A stretch of 64,000 nucleotides of DNA, taken from contig NZ_QQBA01000002.1 of NCBI RefSeq assembly GCF_003350545.1, positions 278,839 to 342,838 of the forward strand, given 5' to 3'. The stretch comes from Flavobacterium glaciei. GTDB lineage: Bacteria > Bacteroidota > Bacteroidia > Flavobacteriales > Flavobacteriaceae. Position numbers and translations under genes: made by a program. Shown piece by piece: positions 9,701 through 18,484 of this stretch. Each line of letters begins with the position of its first letter. The first letter of the stretch is position 1. The notes below the pieces were generated by a model that was given only the letters and a program-made list of their open reading frames with translations, searched no databases and was not told the origin of the DNA.

Positions 9701-10402
9701 ATGAAGAAAATTTTAATGATCGAAGATGATGTATCAATAGTTGAATTAGTCGCTATTCATTTAAAGGATATTTATTGCGATTTAACAAAGGCACATAAAG
9801 GTAACGAAGGATTAAGCTTAGCAACTAAAAACAAATATGACATGATCATTCTTGACGTCATGTTGCCTGAAATTGACGGTGTTGAAATTTGTCGAAGATT
9901 AAGAGCAAACAAAATTAAAACCCCCATATTAATGCTTACGGCGAGAAGTGAGGAAATTGATAAAATAATTGGATTAGAAACAGGTGCAGACGACTATTTG
10001 ACAAAACCATTTAGCATACGAGAATTCATTGCCCGTGTAAAAGCGTTACTAAGAAGAACTGAAATTGATAGCACTAATAATGAGCCTGCCGATGAAATTT
10101 TTCAATATGGTGAAATACAAATTGACCCTACAAAAAGAAAGGCAACTCTTAAAGGAAAGAAGATTGAATTAACACCAAAAGAATTTGACTTATTATATTT
10201 ATTCATGTCAAATCCTGGAAAAAGCTTTTCGAGAGAAAAATTATTAAACTTGGTTTGGGGTATTGATTTCACAGGATATGAACACACCGTCAATTCGCAT
10301 ATCAATCGGTTGAGAACAAAAATAGAAGTTAATTTGACCCATCCGATTTATATATTAACCACTTGGGGAGTAGGCTATCGATTTAATGACGAAATAAAGT
10401 AA
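9701..10402 (+). CDS. OmpR/PhoB-family response regulator
   Basis: A 233-residue DNA-binding response regulator. The receiver domain (residues 1-120) has the acidic pair IEDD, the phospho-acceptor Asp in IILDVMLPEIDG and the conserved Lys in TKPFS. The C-terminal winged-helix domain (about 135-230) ends in the typical THPIYILTTWGVGYRF segment. The histidine kinase gene follows after two bases, so they form a cognate pair. Targets are unknown; the neighbouring thioredoxin and DUF6029 genes are the obvious candidates. Confidence 0.95.
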   Translation: MKKILMIEDDVSIVELVAIHLKDIYCDLTKAHKGNEGLSLATKNKYDMIILDVMLPEIDGVEICRRLRANKIKTPILMLTARSEEIDKIIGLETGADDYLTKPFSIREFIARVKALLRRTEIDSTNNEPADEIFQYGEIQIDPTKRKATLKGKKIELTPKEFDLLYLFMSNPGKSFSREKLLNLVWGIDFTGYEHTVNSHINRLRTKIEVNLTHPIYILTTWGVGYRFNDEIK

Positions 10403-10404
10403 TT

Positions 10405-11871
10405 ATGAAAAAAGGGACGTATAACAGTTTGTTTTGGAAAATATCACTTGTCTTTTTCTTGCTATTGGCAAGTATCGGAATTGTGTACACTTATAGTAGC
10501 TACGAATATTCAAAAAATTATCTAGAAGAAGTTAATCAAAGTCTCAATCATGACACAGCAAAGAACATTGTAGAAAACTCTACTCCTTTTTACGACGGAA
10601 AGGTTATCAAGCCTGCCCTTGATGAAATGTTTCATCACGTGATGGCTATCAATCCGAATCTCGAAGTGTACTTAATTGATCCTAAAGGAAAAATAATTGC
10701 TTGGTATCCCCCTGAACGAGAAATTGCGATGAAACAAATAAATTTAGCACCATTACTCAAATTCATCAATACCAAAGAACACTTCTATATCAAAGGTGAC
10801 GACCCACTAAATCCGGGTTTACAAAAAGTATTTTCGGCTTCGCCGTTAAAAATGAATAACATGCTCTATGCATATATTTACGTAGTTCTTAATGGCGAAA
10901 AACAACAAGCTACTTCCGACTCTCTTTTTACTAATTACTTATTAAAAATGAGCACGAGAACCATGGGTATTACATTGATCTTTACTTTTATTATAGGTTT
11001 AATTATAATTCGAATAATCACTAATAATTACTCCAAAATACTCACTGTGATGCAACAATTTAGGCAAGGTGATTTACAAGCAAGAGTGGTTTGTAAATCT
11101 ATGGGAGACGAACAACAACTTGGGGATATGTTCAATGAAATGGCCGATATTTTAACTGACAATATTGATAAACTGAAGGAAGTCGAAAATTTAAGAAGAG
11201 AATTAATCGCAAATGTTTCGCATGATTTAAGAACCCCAATAGCAATCATAAAAGGTTACATTGAAACCCTGCAGATGAAAGAGGAAATCATTACAGCTAG
11301 TGAAAGAAAACAATATATTAATACTGTAAAAGAAAGCTCAGAACGTTTGGAGCGATTGGTTAATGAACTATTTGAGCTCTCAAAACTTGAGGCCAATCAA
11401 GTGATTGCTAAAAAGGAACCTTTCATTATTAGTGAGTTAGTAAGCGATATCAGCAACAAATATAAACTAATTGCCGAGTCAAAGAATATCCAAATAAGCA
11501 CCCAATTATCAAAAGAGCTTTCACCTGTTTTTGCTGACATCTCGCTTATCGAAAGAGTTTTGCAAAATCTTATTGATAACGCTTTAAAGTTTACTCCAAA
11601 TGGCGGTAAAATAGAAATAAAAACACAAGTTAGCGAGGGAAACAATATTCAAATATCGGTTGCAGACAACGGAATTGGCATACCTAAAAATGATCGTGAA
11701 CAAATTTTTGCTAGATATTACAAAGCAAATAATTTTACCGATTTAAAAAACAGTACTGGACTTGGTCTTGCTATTGCAAAAAAAATTCTAGACCTTCATC
11801 AATCAACATTAGATTTAACTAGCAGTGAAAACTCTGGAACAACTTTTTTCTTTAAACTGAAAACAACTTAA
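10405..11871 (+). CDS. Sensor histidine kinase with HAMP domain
   Basis: A 488-residue membrane kinase. A first membrane helix lies at about residues 12-30, then a periplasmic sensor region to about 188, a second helix at about 190-212 and a HAMP linker. The dimerisation domain has the phospho-acceptor in NVSHDLRTPIAIIKGY, and the ATPase domain has the N box (NALKF), G1 box (DNGIGIP) and G2 box (GLGLAIAKK). Cognate partner of the response regulator just upstream. The periplasmic domain has no recognisable ligand motif. Confidence 0.95.
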   Translation: MKKGTYNSLFWKISLVFFLLLASIGIVYTYSSYEYSKNYLEEVNQSLNHDTAKNIVENSTPFYDGKVIKPALDEMFHHVMAINPNLEVYLIDPKGKIIAWYPPEREIAMKQINLAPLLKFINTKEHFYIKGDDPLNPGLQKVFSASPLKMNNMLYAYIYVVLNGEKQQATSDSLFTNYLLKMSTRTMGITLIFTFIIGLIIIRIITNNYSKILTVMQQFRQGDLQARVVCKSMGDEQQLGDMFNEMADILTDNIDKLKEVENLRRELIANVSHDLRTPIAIIKGYIETLQMKEEIITASERKQYINTVKESSERLERLVNELFELSKLEANQVIAKKEPFIISELVSDISNKYKLIAESKNIQISTQLSKELSPVFADISLIERVLQNLIDNALKFTPNGGKIEIKTQVSEGNNIQISVADNGIGIPKNDREQIFARYYKANNFTDLKNSTGLGLAIAKKILDLHQSTLDLTSSENSGTTFFFKLKTT

Positions 11872-11895
11872 AATTAACTAATAAAAAAAACTATT

Positions 11896-12465
11896 ATGAA
11901 AACTTCAACAGTATCATCAGGAAAATATTTAACAAAATTCAGCGCACTTATTACTTTATTTCTTTTAACATGTATTAGTTTGACCTCATGCTCAGGAGAT
12001 GATTCAAATACAACTGAAACTTCTACTACGCCACCTATTAGTAGCGGAACGAAAGCACCTGAATTTAATTTGAATTCTTCTGATGGAAAACAAGTAAAAC
12101 TTTCTGACTATAACGGAAAAGTAGTTGTGCTTTTCTTTTTTGGAAATACTTGCCCTTCTTGCAAAGCAGCAGCGCCATCTATCGAGTCAAAACTAACTAC
12201 CCCTTATGCCTCAAACCCAAATTATCAAATTATTGGCTTAGACCAATGGGATGGTAATTTAGCAGCTGTACAATCTTTTAGGACATCCACAGGAGTAAGT
12301 TTCCCTTTACTATTAACTGCTTCTCCTGTAGCCGCTAGTTATAAAACAACTTATGATCGTTTAATAGTAATTAACAAAACAGGAGATATCGCATTTACAG
12401 GTACAAAAGGAGCAGCTTCAGATGCTGATGCAGCAAAAGCTGTTGTAGATCAGCTATTAAAATAA
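11896..12465 (+). CDS. TlpA-like thioredoxin-fold lipoprotein
   Basis: A 189-residue lipoprotein (lipobox SLTSC, Cys32) with a redoxin/TlpA domain from about residue 55. The active site reads NTCPSCKAAAPS, a CxxC centre. The loop that normally carries the cis-Pro opposite the active site reads TTYDRLIVINKTG and lacks that Pro, so redox behaviour may differ from classical TlpA. It lies 24 bp after the kinase gene and just before a second, canonical TlpA-like gene. Likely a membrane-tethered thiol oxidoreductase in the periplasm. Confidence 0.85.
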   Translation: MKTSTVSSGKYLTKFSALITLFLLTCISLTSCSGDDSNTTETSTTPPISSGTKAPEFNLNSSDGKQVKLSDYNGKVVVLFFFGNTCPSCKAAAPSIESKLTTPYASNPNYQIIGLDQWDGNLAAVQSFRTSTGVSFPLLLTASPVAASYKTTYDRLIVINKTGDIAFTGTKGAASDADAAKAVVDQLLK

Positions 12466-12498
12466 TATGTCTTTTTACAATCTAAATAAAGAAGCCCT

Positions 12499-12981
12499 AT
12501 GAAAACTTTATATACAATTCTTTTATTTTTTGTTTCTATAACAATAAATGCACAAAAAGTTACCAATTTTAGACTTCCTAACAGCCAGAATAAAAACACT
12601 ACTTATTTAGAACTTAAAGGAGAAAAGTTAACTGTTATAGACTTTTGGGCAACCTGGTGCAAGCCATGTATTAAAGCTATTCCTGAACTTAATAAAGTCT
12701 ACGAAAAATTCAAAGATCAAGGGGTATCCTTTATTAGTATCAATTGCGATGGACCCCGCAGTATTGCAAAAGCTGTTCCGATGAGCAATTCGTTAAAAAT
12801 AGCTTTTCCCTTGTTGCTAGACATTAATTCAGAAGTTAAAAACCAACTCAACCTCGCTGCATTTCCCTCACTGGTTATAGTAAATGCAGCTGGAAAAATT
12901 GTTTTTATACATGAGGGTTTTGCAGATGGCTACGAGGAAGAAATATCTCAGGCGTTAGAAAAACAACTTAAAGAAATATAG
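12499..12981 (+). CDS. Periplasmic TlpA-like thioredoxin
   Basis: A 160-residue exported thioredoxin-fold protein: signal peptide of about 18 residues, the active-site motif FWATWCKPC and the cis-Pro loop AAFPSLVIVNAAG. Predicted to reduce or exchange disulfides of envelope proteins. It is the canonical member of the two adjacent TlpA-like genes. The DUF6029 gene begins two bases after its stop, so the two are co-transcribed and possibly coupled. Confidence 0.9.
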   Translation: MKTLYTILLFFVSITINAQKVTNFRLPNSQNKNTTYLELKGEKLTVIDFWATWCKPCIKAIPELNKVYEKFKDQGVSFISINCDGPRSIAKAVPMSNSLKIAFPLLLDINSEVKNQLNLAAFPSLVIVNAAGKIVFIHEGFADGYEEEISQALEKQLKEI

Positions 12982-12982
12982 T

Positions 12983-14449
12983 ATGATTAAACTTAAAAAT
13001 TCTTTTTTTGTTTTTTTATTATTCCTTTCTTATGCGTCTTTTGGTCAATTTTCAGGAACAAATTTAATGGAATATCAATTCGGTCAAATTCCAAATGACA
13101 ACTCGAATTTCTCTTCTATTTATGACAGGTTATTAATGGGGTATAATTATAAAGATTTCAAAGCAGGTGTTACATTAGAACAATATTATACCCCTTTTGA
13201 GGAGCGTAATTACACTAAAATAACACAAGCATCTTTGCAATACAATTCCAAATGGATTACGGTAAAAGCAGGGAATTATCAAGAGACCTTGGGAAGAGGT
13301 TTATTACTTCGTTCCTTTGAAATACCTGGCGCTATCTTGGAGGATGTTAGTTACCGTTCAAGAAATTATTTTCAACGGGACATTTTAGGTTTTAGTACCA
13401 CTTTAAAATTAAAAAATTCAACCACAAAAATTTTATACGGCAAACCGTTAAATAATGTCTTTCCACCAAATCTAGATCAAGATATAAGAAGATTAGATGA
13501 AATAAAAGCCATCTATACCGACTATAATTTTAAGAATCAAACATTAGGTCTAGCCGTCATGGATGTTAAGAATACTTCAGGAACTAAAATGTATGGAATG
13601 ACTACTATTTCTGGAAAACTTACACCTAAACTTACATATTATCTAGAAGGAGCCAAAGAGATTGGAAATGAAAATTTCTCTGATTTTTCAGCTACATCAT
13701 CTCATGCGTATTATGGTAATGTGAATTTAAATTTTGAAAATTTAGGGATAACTATCGAAGGTAAAGATTATAATAATTTTTTAATTGGATCCGGAATAAA
13801 TGAACCACCCGCTTTAATAAAAGAACATACCTACAGAACTTTAAACAGAAGTACGCATGTTGCTCAACCATTAAATGAAAGCGGATATCAGATAGAGGCC
13901 TTTTATACATTTCCCAATTCAAGTGTACTTACTTTAAATCATGCCGTAGCAAATAATGAATTTGGAAATAAAGAATTTACTTTTAAAGAGTTTTTTGCTG
14001 AGTATAGTTTTTCGCTACAAGGGAAACATGAGGCTAAATTTTTTGGAGACTATGCTAATGATCCACTAAAATTAGAAAAAGATCGTATTGCAGTAGGAGC
14101 TTACTTTGATTGGAAGACCAATAAAAATATAGCACTCAAAACAGAATATGAATTTCAAACCTTTGAAAGAAACGGAACCAGTACACAAAATCATGTAGCA
14201 GTCATTGGATTTTCTATTAAATCGAAATGGATATTTAATGTAGTTACCGAATTCAGTAATGATACGTTTCTTACGTCAAATTCACTAAAATCTTGGTTAG
14301 GCGGGAACTTAAAATATCAATTGAATAGCACCAATAATTTTTTAGTTTTTGCAGGACAACGCAGAGGCGGACCAGCATGTAACGCAGGTATATGTTACGA
14401 AGTACTTGACTTTAAAGGAATAGAAGTGCGATGGAACCTTAGATTTTAG
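12983..14449 (+). CDS. DUF6029 family outer-membrane protein
   Basis: A 488-residue exported protein (signal peptide to about residue 21, SFGQ) with repeated amphipathic beta-strand segments, consistent with an outer-membrane barrel; it matches my recollection of DUF6029. A conserved-looking Cys pair (ACNAGICYE) lies near the C-terminus, notable because two thioredoxins are encoded immediately upstream and could be its redox partners. Function is unknown. Last gene of the 8.7-14.4 kb block. Confidence 0.75.
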   Translation: MIKLKNSFFVFLLFLSYASFGQFSGTNLMEYQFGQIPNDNSNFSSIYDRLLMGYNYKDFKAGVTLEQYYTPFEERNYTKITQASLQYNSKWITVKAGNYQETLGRGLLLRSFEIPGAILEDVSYRSRNYFQRDILGFSTTLKLKNSTTKILYGKPLNNVFPPNLDQDIRRLDEIKAIYTDYNFKNQTLGLAVMDVKNTSGTKMYGMTTISGKLTPKLTYYLEGAKEIGNENFSDFSATSSHAYYGNVNLNFENLGITIEGKDYNNFLIGSGINEPPALIKEHTYRTLNRSTHVAQPLNESGYQIEAFYTFPNSSVLTLNHAVANNEFGNKEFTFKEFFAEYSFSLQGKHEAKFFGDYANDPLKLEKDRIAVGAYFDWKTNKNIALKTEYEFQTFERNGTSTQNHVAVIGFSIKSKWIFNVVTEFSNDTFLTSNSLKSWLGGNLKYQLNSTNNFLVFAGQRRGGPACNAGICYEVLDFKGIEVRWNLRF

Positions 14450-15160
14450 TATATAGGTCTAACTAAACTCAAATATAAAAAGACAAGTCTCTTTGAAAAC
14501 TTTTACCATTATTTCTTATCAAAAATAGCACAACTATAAAATAAAGAGATTTATAAAACCATGCAATGAATTTACGCATTACTTAATTATCACATAAAAA
14601 AAACACTCAAGACTATTTAAGCAGTTACAAAGTTTAGGCAGCTACAAACTAAATTCAGCAGTTGCCCATAAAAACATTTACTTGTTAAAAATCATTGTAC
14701 TATAAAGAACGAATTAAAAATTATTACTATGCAGTTTAGTAATATCGTATCAAATAATTGATTTTACATTATCTAATAAGCACAAAATGAATATAAAACA
14801 TACACTTATTCATTGAAAAAATTCAATTTTTAGTACCATCGAAAGATTAAAATTTAAGTTGCTTTATTTTAAATTCATTTGTCAATAAATAAAACATAAT
14901 ACATTTTCCTTTTTGACCACAAAATAACAATCAAAAAATTTAATACTTTTACAAAAGTCCCCGTCTTCGATAGAGGACTTTTTTATTGGAAACAAATCAA
15001 ATAAAAAGTAAAGTTTACCATCTTGACTCTAGAAAAAACGTTCACCATGAAAACTTAACATTAGAAAACGAATATAATCACTACATTTACTAATGTTAAA
15101 AATAACAATTTAATAACATTAGGATTCGTATCACAATATTTACTTCTAAACTACTACTTT
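14450..15160. other. Gene-free 0.7-kb interval
   Basis: Very AT-rich and full of stop codons on both strands; I find no convincing small gene. Its only clear element is a terminator at 14953-14985 (AAAAGTCC / GGACTTTT stem then T residues). That terminator lies 500 bp beyond the DUF6029 stop and may end a long 3' untranslated region or an unrecognised small transcript. Confidence 0.4.
14953..14985 (+). terminator. Isolated rho-independent terminator
   Basis: AAAAGTCC and GGACTTTT pair around a 14-base loop and are followed by T residues. No gene lies within 500 bp upstream on this strand. Confidence 0.75.
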
Positions 15161-15625
15161 ATGACAGCACACGAAGAGGAAACAAACCTCACACCTGAAT
15201 CTAAGCCCGAAACAACTAAACCAGTGCGAGTACGTCGTGCTCCGGCTGCAAAAAAAACAACACCTTCTCCAAAAACAGAAATAACTACAGAAAATGCAAC
15301 TCCTGAAATTGAAAATGCAGAAACCCCTGTAGCACAAACAGAGGAAGAAATTACACCTTTTGGCACTGAAGCAGAGCTAACAAATGAAGTGGTGAAGAAA
15401 GAAAAGAAAAAAAACAAAGTAAAGATGAAAGATAAAGACAAGAAAAAGGCTAAAAAAGCTGACGCAAAAGAGAAAGCAAAACAAAAAGCGAAAGCAAAAG
15501 CTAAAAAGGCAAAAAAAGCTAAGAAAGACAAAGCCAAGAAAGCAAAGGCAAAAACCAAAATAAAAGCGAAAAAAGCTAAGGCAAAATCGAAAAAAGCAAA
15601 AAAGAATAAAAAGAATAAAAAATAA
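15161..15625 (+). CDS. Basic Lys/Ala-rich protein, histone H1-like tail
   Basis: A 154-residue protein with an acidic/Pro/Thr-rich N-terminal half (residues 1-85) and a C-terminal half (about 86-154) composed almost wholly of Lys and Ala. The tail resembles histone H1-like or HctB-type DNA-compacting tails and suggests nucleic-acid binding. No signal peptide. Composition alone supports the inference, so function is uncertain. The ATG at 15161 is followed by a plausible MTAHEEE start. A strong bidirectional terminator follows. Confidence 0.7.
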   Translation: MTAHEEETNLTPESKPETTKPVRVRRAPAAKKTTPSPKTEITTENATPEIENAETPVAQTEEEITPFGTEAELTNEVVKKEKKKNKVKMKDKDKKKAKKADAKEKAKQKAKAKAKKAKKAKKDKAKKAKAKTKIKAKKAKAKSKKAKKNKKNKK

Positions 15626-15648
15626 TCCAATTATTTATTATCCAAAAA

Positions 15649-15682
15649 AAATTCCCAATCTAATCAGATTGGGAATTTTTTT
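15649..15682. terminator. Bidirectional terminator
   Basis: AAATTCCCAATCT / AGATTGGGAATTT stem, four-base loop, with A residues before and T residues after. It serves the basic-protein gene (+) and yajC (-), whose ends converge here. Confidence 0.9.
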
Positions 15683-15699
15683 AATCGGTAAAATGAGAA

Positions 15700-15972
15700 T
15701 TATTTTTTGTTCAAAGCGGCACTCATTTCCATCGAAATAGCAGAACGCTCCATTTTTAACTTTCCTGACATTGTTTCCACAACTACAGTTGTATCTGCTA
15801 ACTCAGAAACTTTTCCGTGAAGTCCACTTTTAGTAATGATTTTATCGCCTACTTTCAATGCACTTTCAAATTCTTTTTCTTGTTTCGCTTTTTTCTGTTG
15901 TGGTCTAATCATAAAGAAATAGATCACCACAAACATTAATATAAACGGTGCAAATTGAGTTAATTGTTCCAT
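15700..15972 (-). CDS. yajC: Preprotein translocase accessory subunit YajC
   Basis: A 90-residue single-span inner-membrane protein of the SecDF-YajC complex that assists protein export. One hydrophobic helix at about residues 6-23 is followed by the family hallmark MIRPQQKKAKQ and a small beta-rich cytosolic domain (VGDKIITKSGLHGKV). It lies 31 bp after nusB on the same strand, a common arrangement, and is probably co-transcribed with it. Confidence 0.95.
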   Translation of the reverse strand: MEQLTQFAPFILMFVVIYFFMIRPQQKKAKQEKEFESALKVGDKIITKSGLHGKVSELADTTVVVETMSGKLKMERSAISMEMSAALNKK

Positions 15973-16003
15973 AATTTTAAATTCTTTTTTATTTAATTAA
16001 TTA

Positions 16004-16948
16004 TTACATTAAACCACGACCAGCTTTTATGATTCTTTTGCTGGCTTCCAGTTCTTTTACTAAATTGTCTAAAATTCCGTTTATAAAAATACTACTTTTT
16101 GGTGTAGAATATTCTTTCGCAACTTCTAAATATTCATTAAGAGTTACTTTTACAGGAATTGATGGGAATTTCAAAAATTCACAGATTGCCATTTTTAGGA
16201 TAATGGTATCTATTTCTGCAATTCTTTCACTATCCCAGTTTGGTGTTTTATCAAGAAATTCTTTGGCTAATTCCTTTTCGTTTAAGACTGTTTTTCGGAA
16301 TAAATCTTTAACAAAATCCTTGTCTTCATTGTCTTTATACAATTTAGGCACTCTGAAATTATCATCTTCACCAGACTTAATAGCTTTCAATTGCTTGATA
16401 ATATGCGTGTTTACTAATGGAATATCATCAACCCAAGTTAACTTATCATCTTCCAAGTAATCATACAGTTTCTCGTTAGGAACAATTACATCCATAAAAA
16501 GATCAACGATAAACTGTCGGTCTTCCTCAAAAGTGCTTGTGGCATTACTCATGTAATCCGCATACAATTTGCTTGCTTTTACATCATTCAGAAGCAGTAA
16601 AATATAATCGTCGTTTAAAGACCAATTATTGATTTTACGGTTTTCTAATGCAATATTTAATGAATTGTTTTCGGAAAGAATTTGAAAAATCTTGTTTTTA
16701 ATGAATTTTTCGTTGGGTTTACGTTCCTCAGGAGTTGCAAGATGCTTCAAACTTGATTTATGTAAAAAGACAGTTTCTGTTTTACAAATTTCTATCAGCG
16801 AAGAAAGCATTATAAGGTATAAATCTTGAATATTGTCGATACTGTAAAAAAGGAATTTCTCTTCTTTTTCCAAACTATCCGAACCGCTTTGATGCATTGC
16901 ATAAATGGATTGCATAACTTTAACGCGAATGTGTCTTCTATTTACCAC
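16004..16948 (-). CDS. nusB: Transcription antitermination factor NusB, long form
   Basis: Part of the rRNA antitermination complex, binding boxA RNA with NusE. The canonical NusB fold is in the C-terminal third (from about residue 200: ELAKEFLDKTPNWDSERIAEID through IPVKVTLNEYLEVAKEYSTPKSSIFINGILD). The N-terminal start MVNRRHIRVKVMQSIYA is also NusB-like, with an inserted helical region between. At 314 residues it is about twice the E. coli length, which is usual for Bacteroidota. yajC follows in the same unit. Confidence 0.92.
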   Translation of the reverse strand: MVNRRHIRVKVMQSIYAMHQSGSDSLEKEEKFLFYSIDNIQDLYLIMLSSLIEICKTETVFLHKSSLKHLATPEERKPNEKFIKNKIFQILSENNSLNIALENRKINNWSLNDDYILLLLNDVKASKLYADYMSNATSTFEEDRQFIVDLFMDVIVPNEKLYDYLEDDKLTWVDDIPLVNTHIIKQLKAIKSGEDDNFRVPKLYKDNEDKDFVKDLFRKTVLNEKELAKEFLDKTPNWDSERIAEIDTIILKMAICEFLKFPSIPVKVTLNEYLEVAKEYSTPKSSIFINGILDNLVKELEASKRIIKAGRGLM

Positions 16949-16976
16949 CTTGTAAGAACTTTTATTAATTAGTTTG

Positions 16977-16984
16977 CAAAAATA
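16977..16984 (-). promoter_or_regulatory. Promoter -7 element of nusB-yajC
   Basis: Minus-strand TATTTTTG matches TAnnTTTG, about 28 bp upstream of the nusB start. Confidence 0.5.
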
Positions 16985-17029
16985 AGTATTTCATTTTTTA
17001 AAATAAAATATAAAGCCACTTTATTTTAA

Positions 17030-17058
17030 GTGGTCAGTGGTCAGATTTTAGTGGTCAG
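17030..17058. repeat. Short GTGGTCAG repeats
   Basis: Three copies of GTGGTCAG at 17030, 17037 and 17051, the first two overlapping by one base. Similar GATTACT/GAACACT microrepeats continue to about 17165. Low-complexity intergenic sequence without a clear role. Confidence 0.5.
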
Positions 17059-17175
17059 CCTTAAAAAAATTGATTACTGATTAACTTTATGCAATTGTTT
17101 TTCCTTAAATCTTTCAGGACTACAATCATACATACTGATTACTAAAAACTGAACACTGAACACTATTTTTATTAT

Positions 17176-18282
17176 TTATTTTTTACTGTTTTCTACTTTT
17201 CTTTGATTGATGCGATTTTGAGCGATTGTCAAAGCAGCATGATGTGTTGTCATCTTGTTAGCAATAGCAAAATCAAATATTTCTAATGTTGTGTTATAAA
17301 TATTTTCTGTTTTACGCATGATTTCTGCTTTGTCATAATGCGCTAATTCAGCATAAACATTGATAATTCCACCTGCATTAATCAAGAAATCTGGAGCATA
17401 TAAAATTCCTCTGTCCTGTAGAATAGCACCGTGAACATTCTCATCAGCTAATTGATTATTGGCAGCACCAGCAATTACTTTAGCTTTTATTTTATAGACT
17501 GTATCGTTATTTATCGTTGCTCCCATCGCACAAGGAGCATAAATATCAACATCGGCATTATATAAATCTTCTCCTCTGAAAATTTCTGCATGGTATTTTG
17601 ATCCAACTTCATTCAGCTTCTCTTCATTGATATCAGCTATAGTAACGATTGCTCCTTCTTTAGTTAAATAGTCAACTAAAGTTTCTCCAACGTGACCAAT
17701 CCCTTGAACCAAAACTTTTTTACCGCTCAAAACATCAGAACCAAATTGTTGTTTAGCAGCAGCTTTCATTCCCATGTACACACCATAAGCGGTAACTGGC
17801 GATGGATTTCCTGCACCACCTCTTGACTCAGAAATTCCAGTAACATAAGGAGTCACATCCCTTACAATATCCATATCTGCAGTTTCCATCCCTACATCTT
17901 CAGCAGTGATATATCTTCCGCTTAAAGAATGTACAAATTCACCAAACTTACGCATCAATTCAGGATTTTTTTGCGTTTTGGCATCGCCTATAATAACCGC
18001 TTTACCTCCACCAATATTCAATCCTGTGATAGCAGCTTTAAAAGTCATTCCGCGAGAAAGACGCAAAACATCGTTTAGCGCTTCCCATTCATTTGCGTAA
18101 TTATACATTCTTGTACCTCCTAAAGCTGGACCCATTACCGAATTATGAATACCAATAATTGCTTTTAAACCTGTATCTTTGTCGTTACAAAATACAATTT
18201 GTTCGTGATCATCAAATGATAATTGGCCAAAAACGGGATCCATTTTTTGAATTTCCTTTCCAGTTGTGAAAGCTGCATTCAT
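17176..18282 (-). CDS. Leucine dehydrogenase (Glu/Leu/Phe/Val dehydrogenase family)
   Basis: NAD-dependent oxidative deamination of branched-chain amino acids to 2-oxo acids. The 368-residue protein has the substrate domain motifs GPALGGTRM and NIGGGKAVIIGD (catalytic Lys) and the Rossmann motif VQGIGHVGETL, followed by AGAANNQL. Sequence is closest to leucine dehydrogenases. It could start the leucine degradation route that HMG-CoA lyase (3.4-4.3 kb) completes. Transcribed alone; a palindrome sits just downstream of its promoter element. Confidence 0.92.
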   Translation of the reverse strand: MNAAFTTGKEIQKMDPVFGQLSFDDHEQIVFCNDKDTGLKAIIGIHNSVMGPALGGTRMYNYANEWEALNDVLRLSRGMTFKAAITGLNIGGGKAVIIGDAKTQKNPELMRKFGEFVHSLSGRYITAEDVGMETADMDIVRDVTPYVTGISESRGGAGNPSPVTAYGVYMGMKAAAKQQFGSDVLSGKKVLVQGIGHVGETLVDYLTKEGAIVTIADINEEKLNEVGSKYHAEIFRGEDLYNADVDIYAPCAMGATINNDTVYKIKAKVIAGAANNQLADENVHGAILQDRGILYAPDFLINAGGIINVYAELAHYDKAEIMRKTENIYNTTLEIFDFAIANKMTTHHAALTIAQNRINQRKVENSKK

Positions 18283-18313
18283 AGTATAATTTTTTAGAGT
18301 GATAAATTATGAA

Positions 18314-18339
18314 TTTGTCAAAAAGACAAACCAAAATTA
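18314..18339 (-). promoter_or_regulatory. Leucine dehydrogenase promoter with adjacent palindrome
   Basis: Minus-strand TAATTTTG (18332-18339) matches TAnnTTTG. Immediately downstream, at the expected transcription start, is TTTGTC-N5-GACAAA (18314-18330), a perfect 6-bp inverted repeat suited to an operator or a 5' mRNA hairpin. Confidence 0.5.
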
Positions 18340-18484
18340 CATAAAATATAAATATACATTAACATTTTTAGAAAAAATCATTAAATCGTTAATTTTTTGT
18401 AATCGAATAATTATCATTAAGAATATTAAAAATAAAGTTTTATCTCAAGAATAAAACCATTTCAACTCAGAATACATTAAAAAA

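Noticed and set aside
15154..15630. Phe-rich minus-strand open frame opposite the Lys/Ala-rich gene
   Set aside because: Antisense shadow of AAA/GCA-rich codons, as also seen opposite the coiled-coil gene at 5826-6305.
17030..17165. GTGGTCAG and GAACACT microrepeats as a regulatory array
   Set aside because: Irregular spacing in low-complexity sequence downstream of leucine dehydrogenase; looks like drifted simple repeats.
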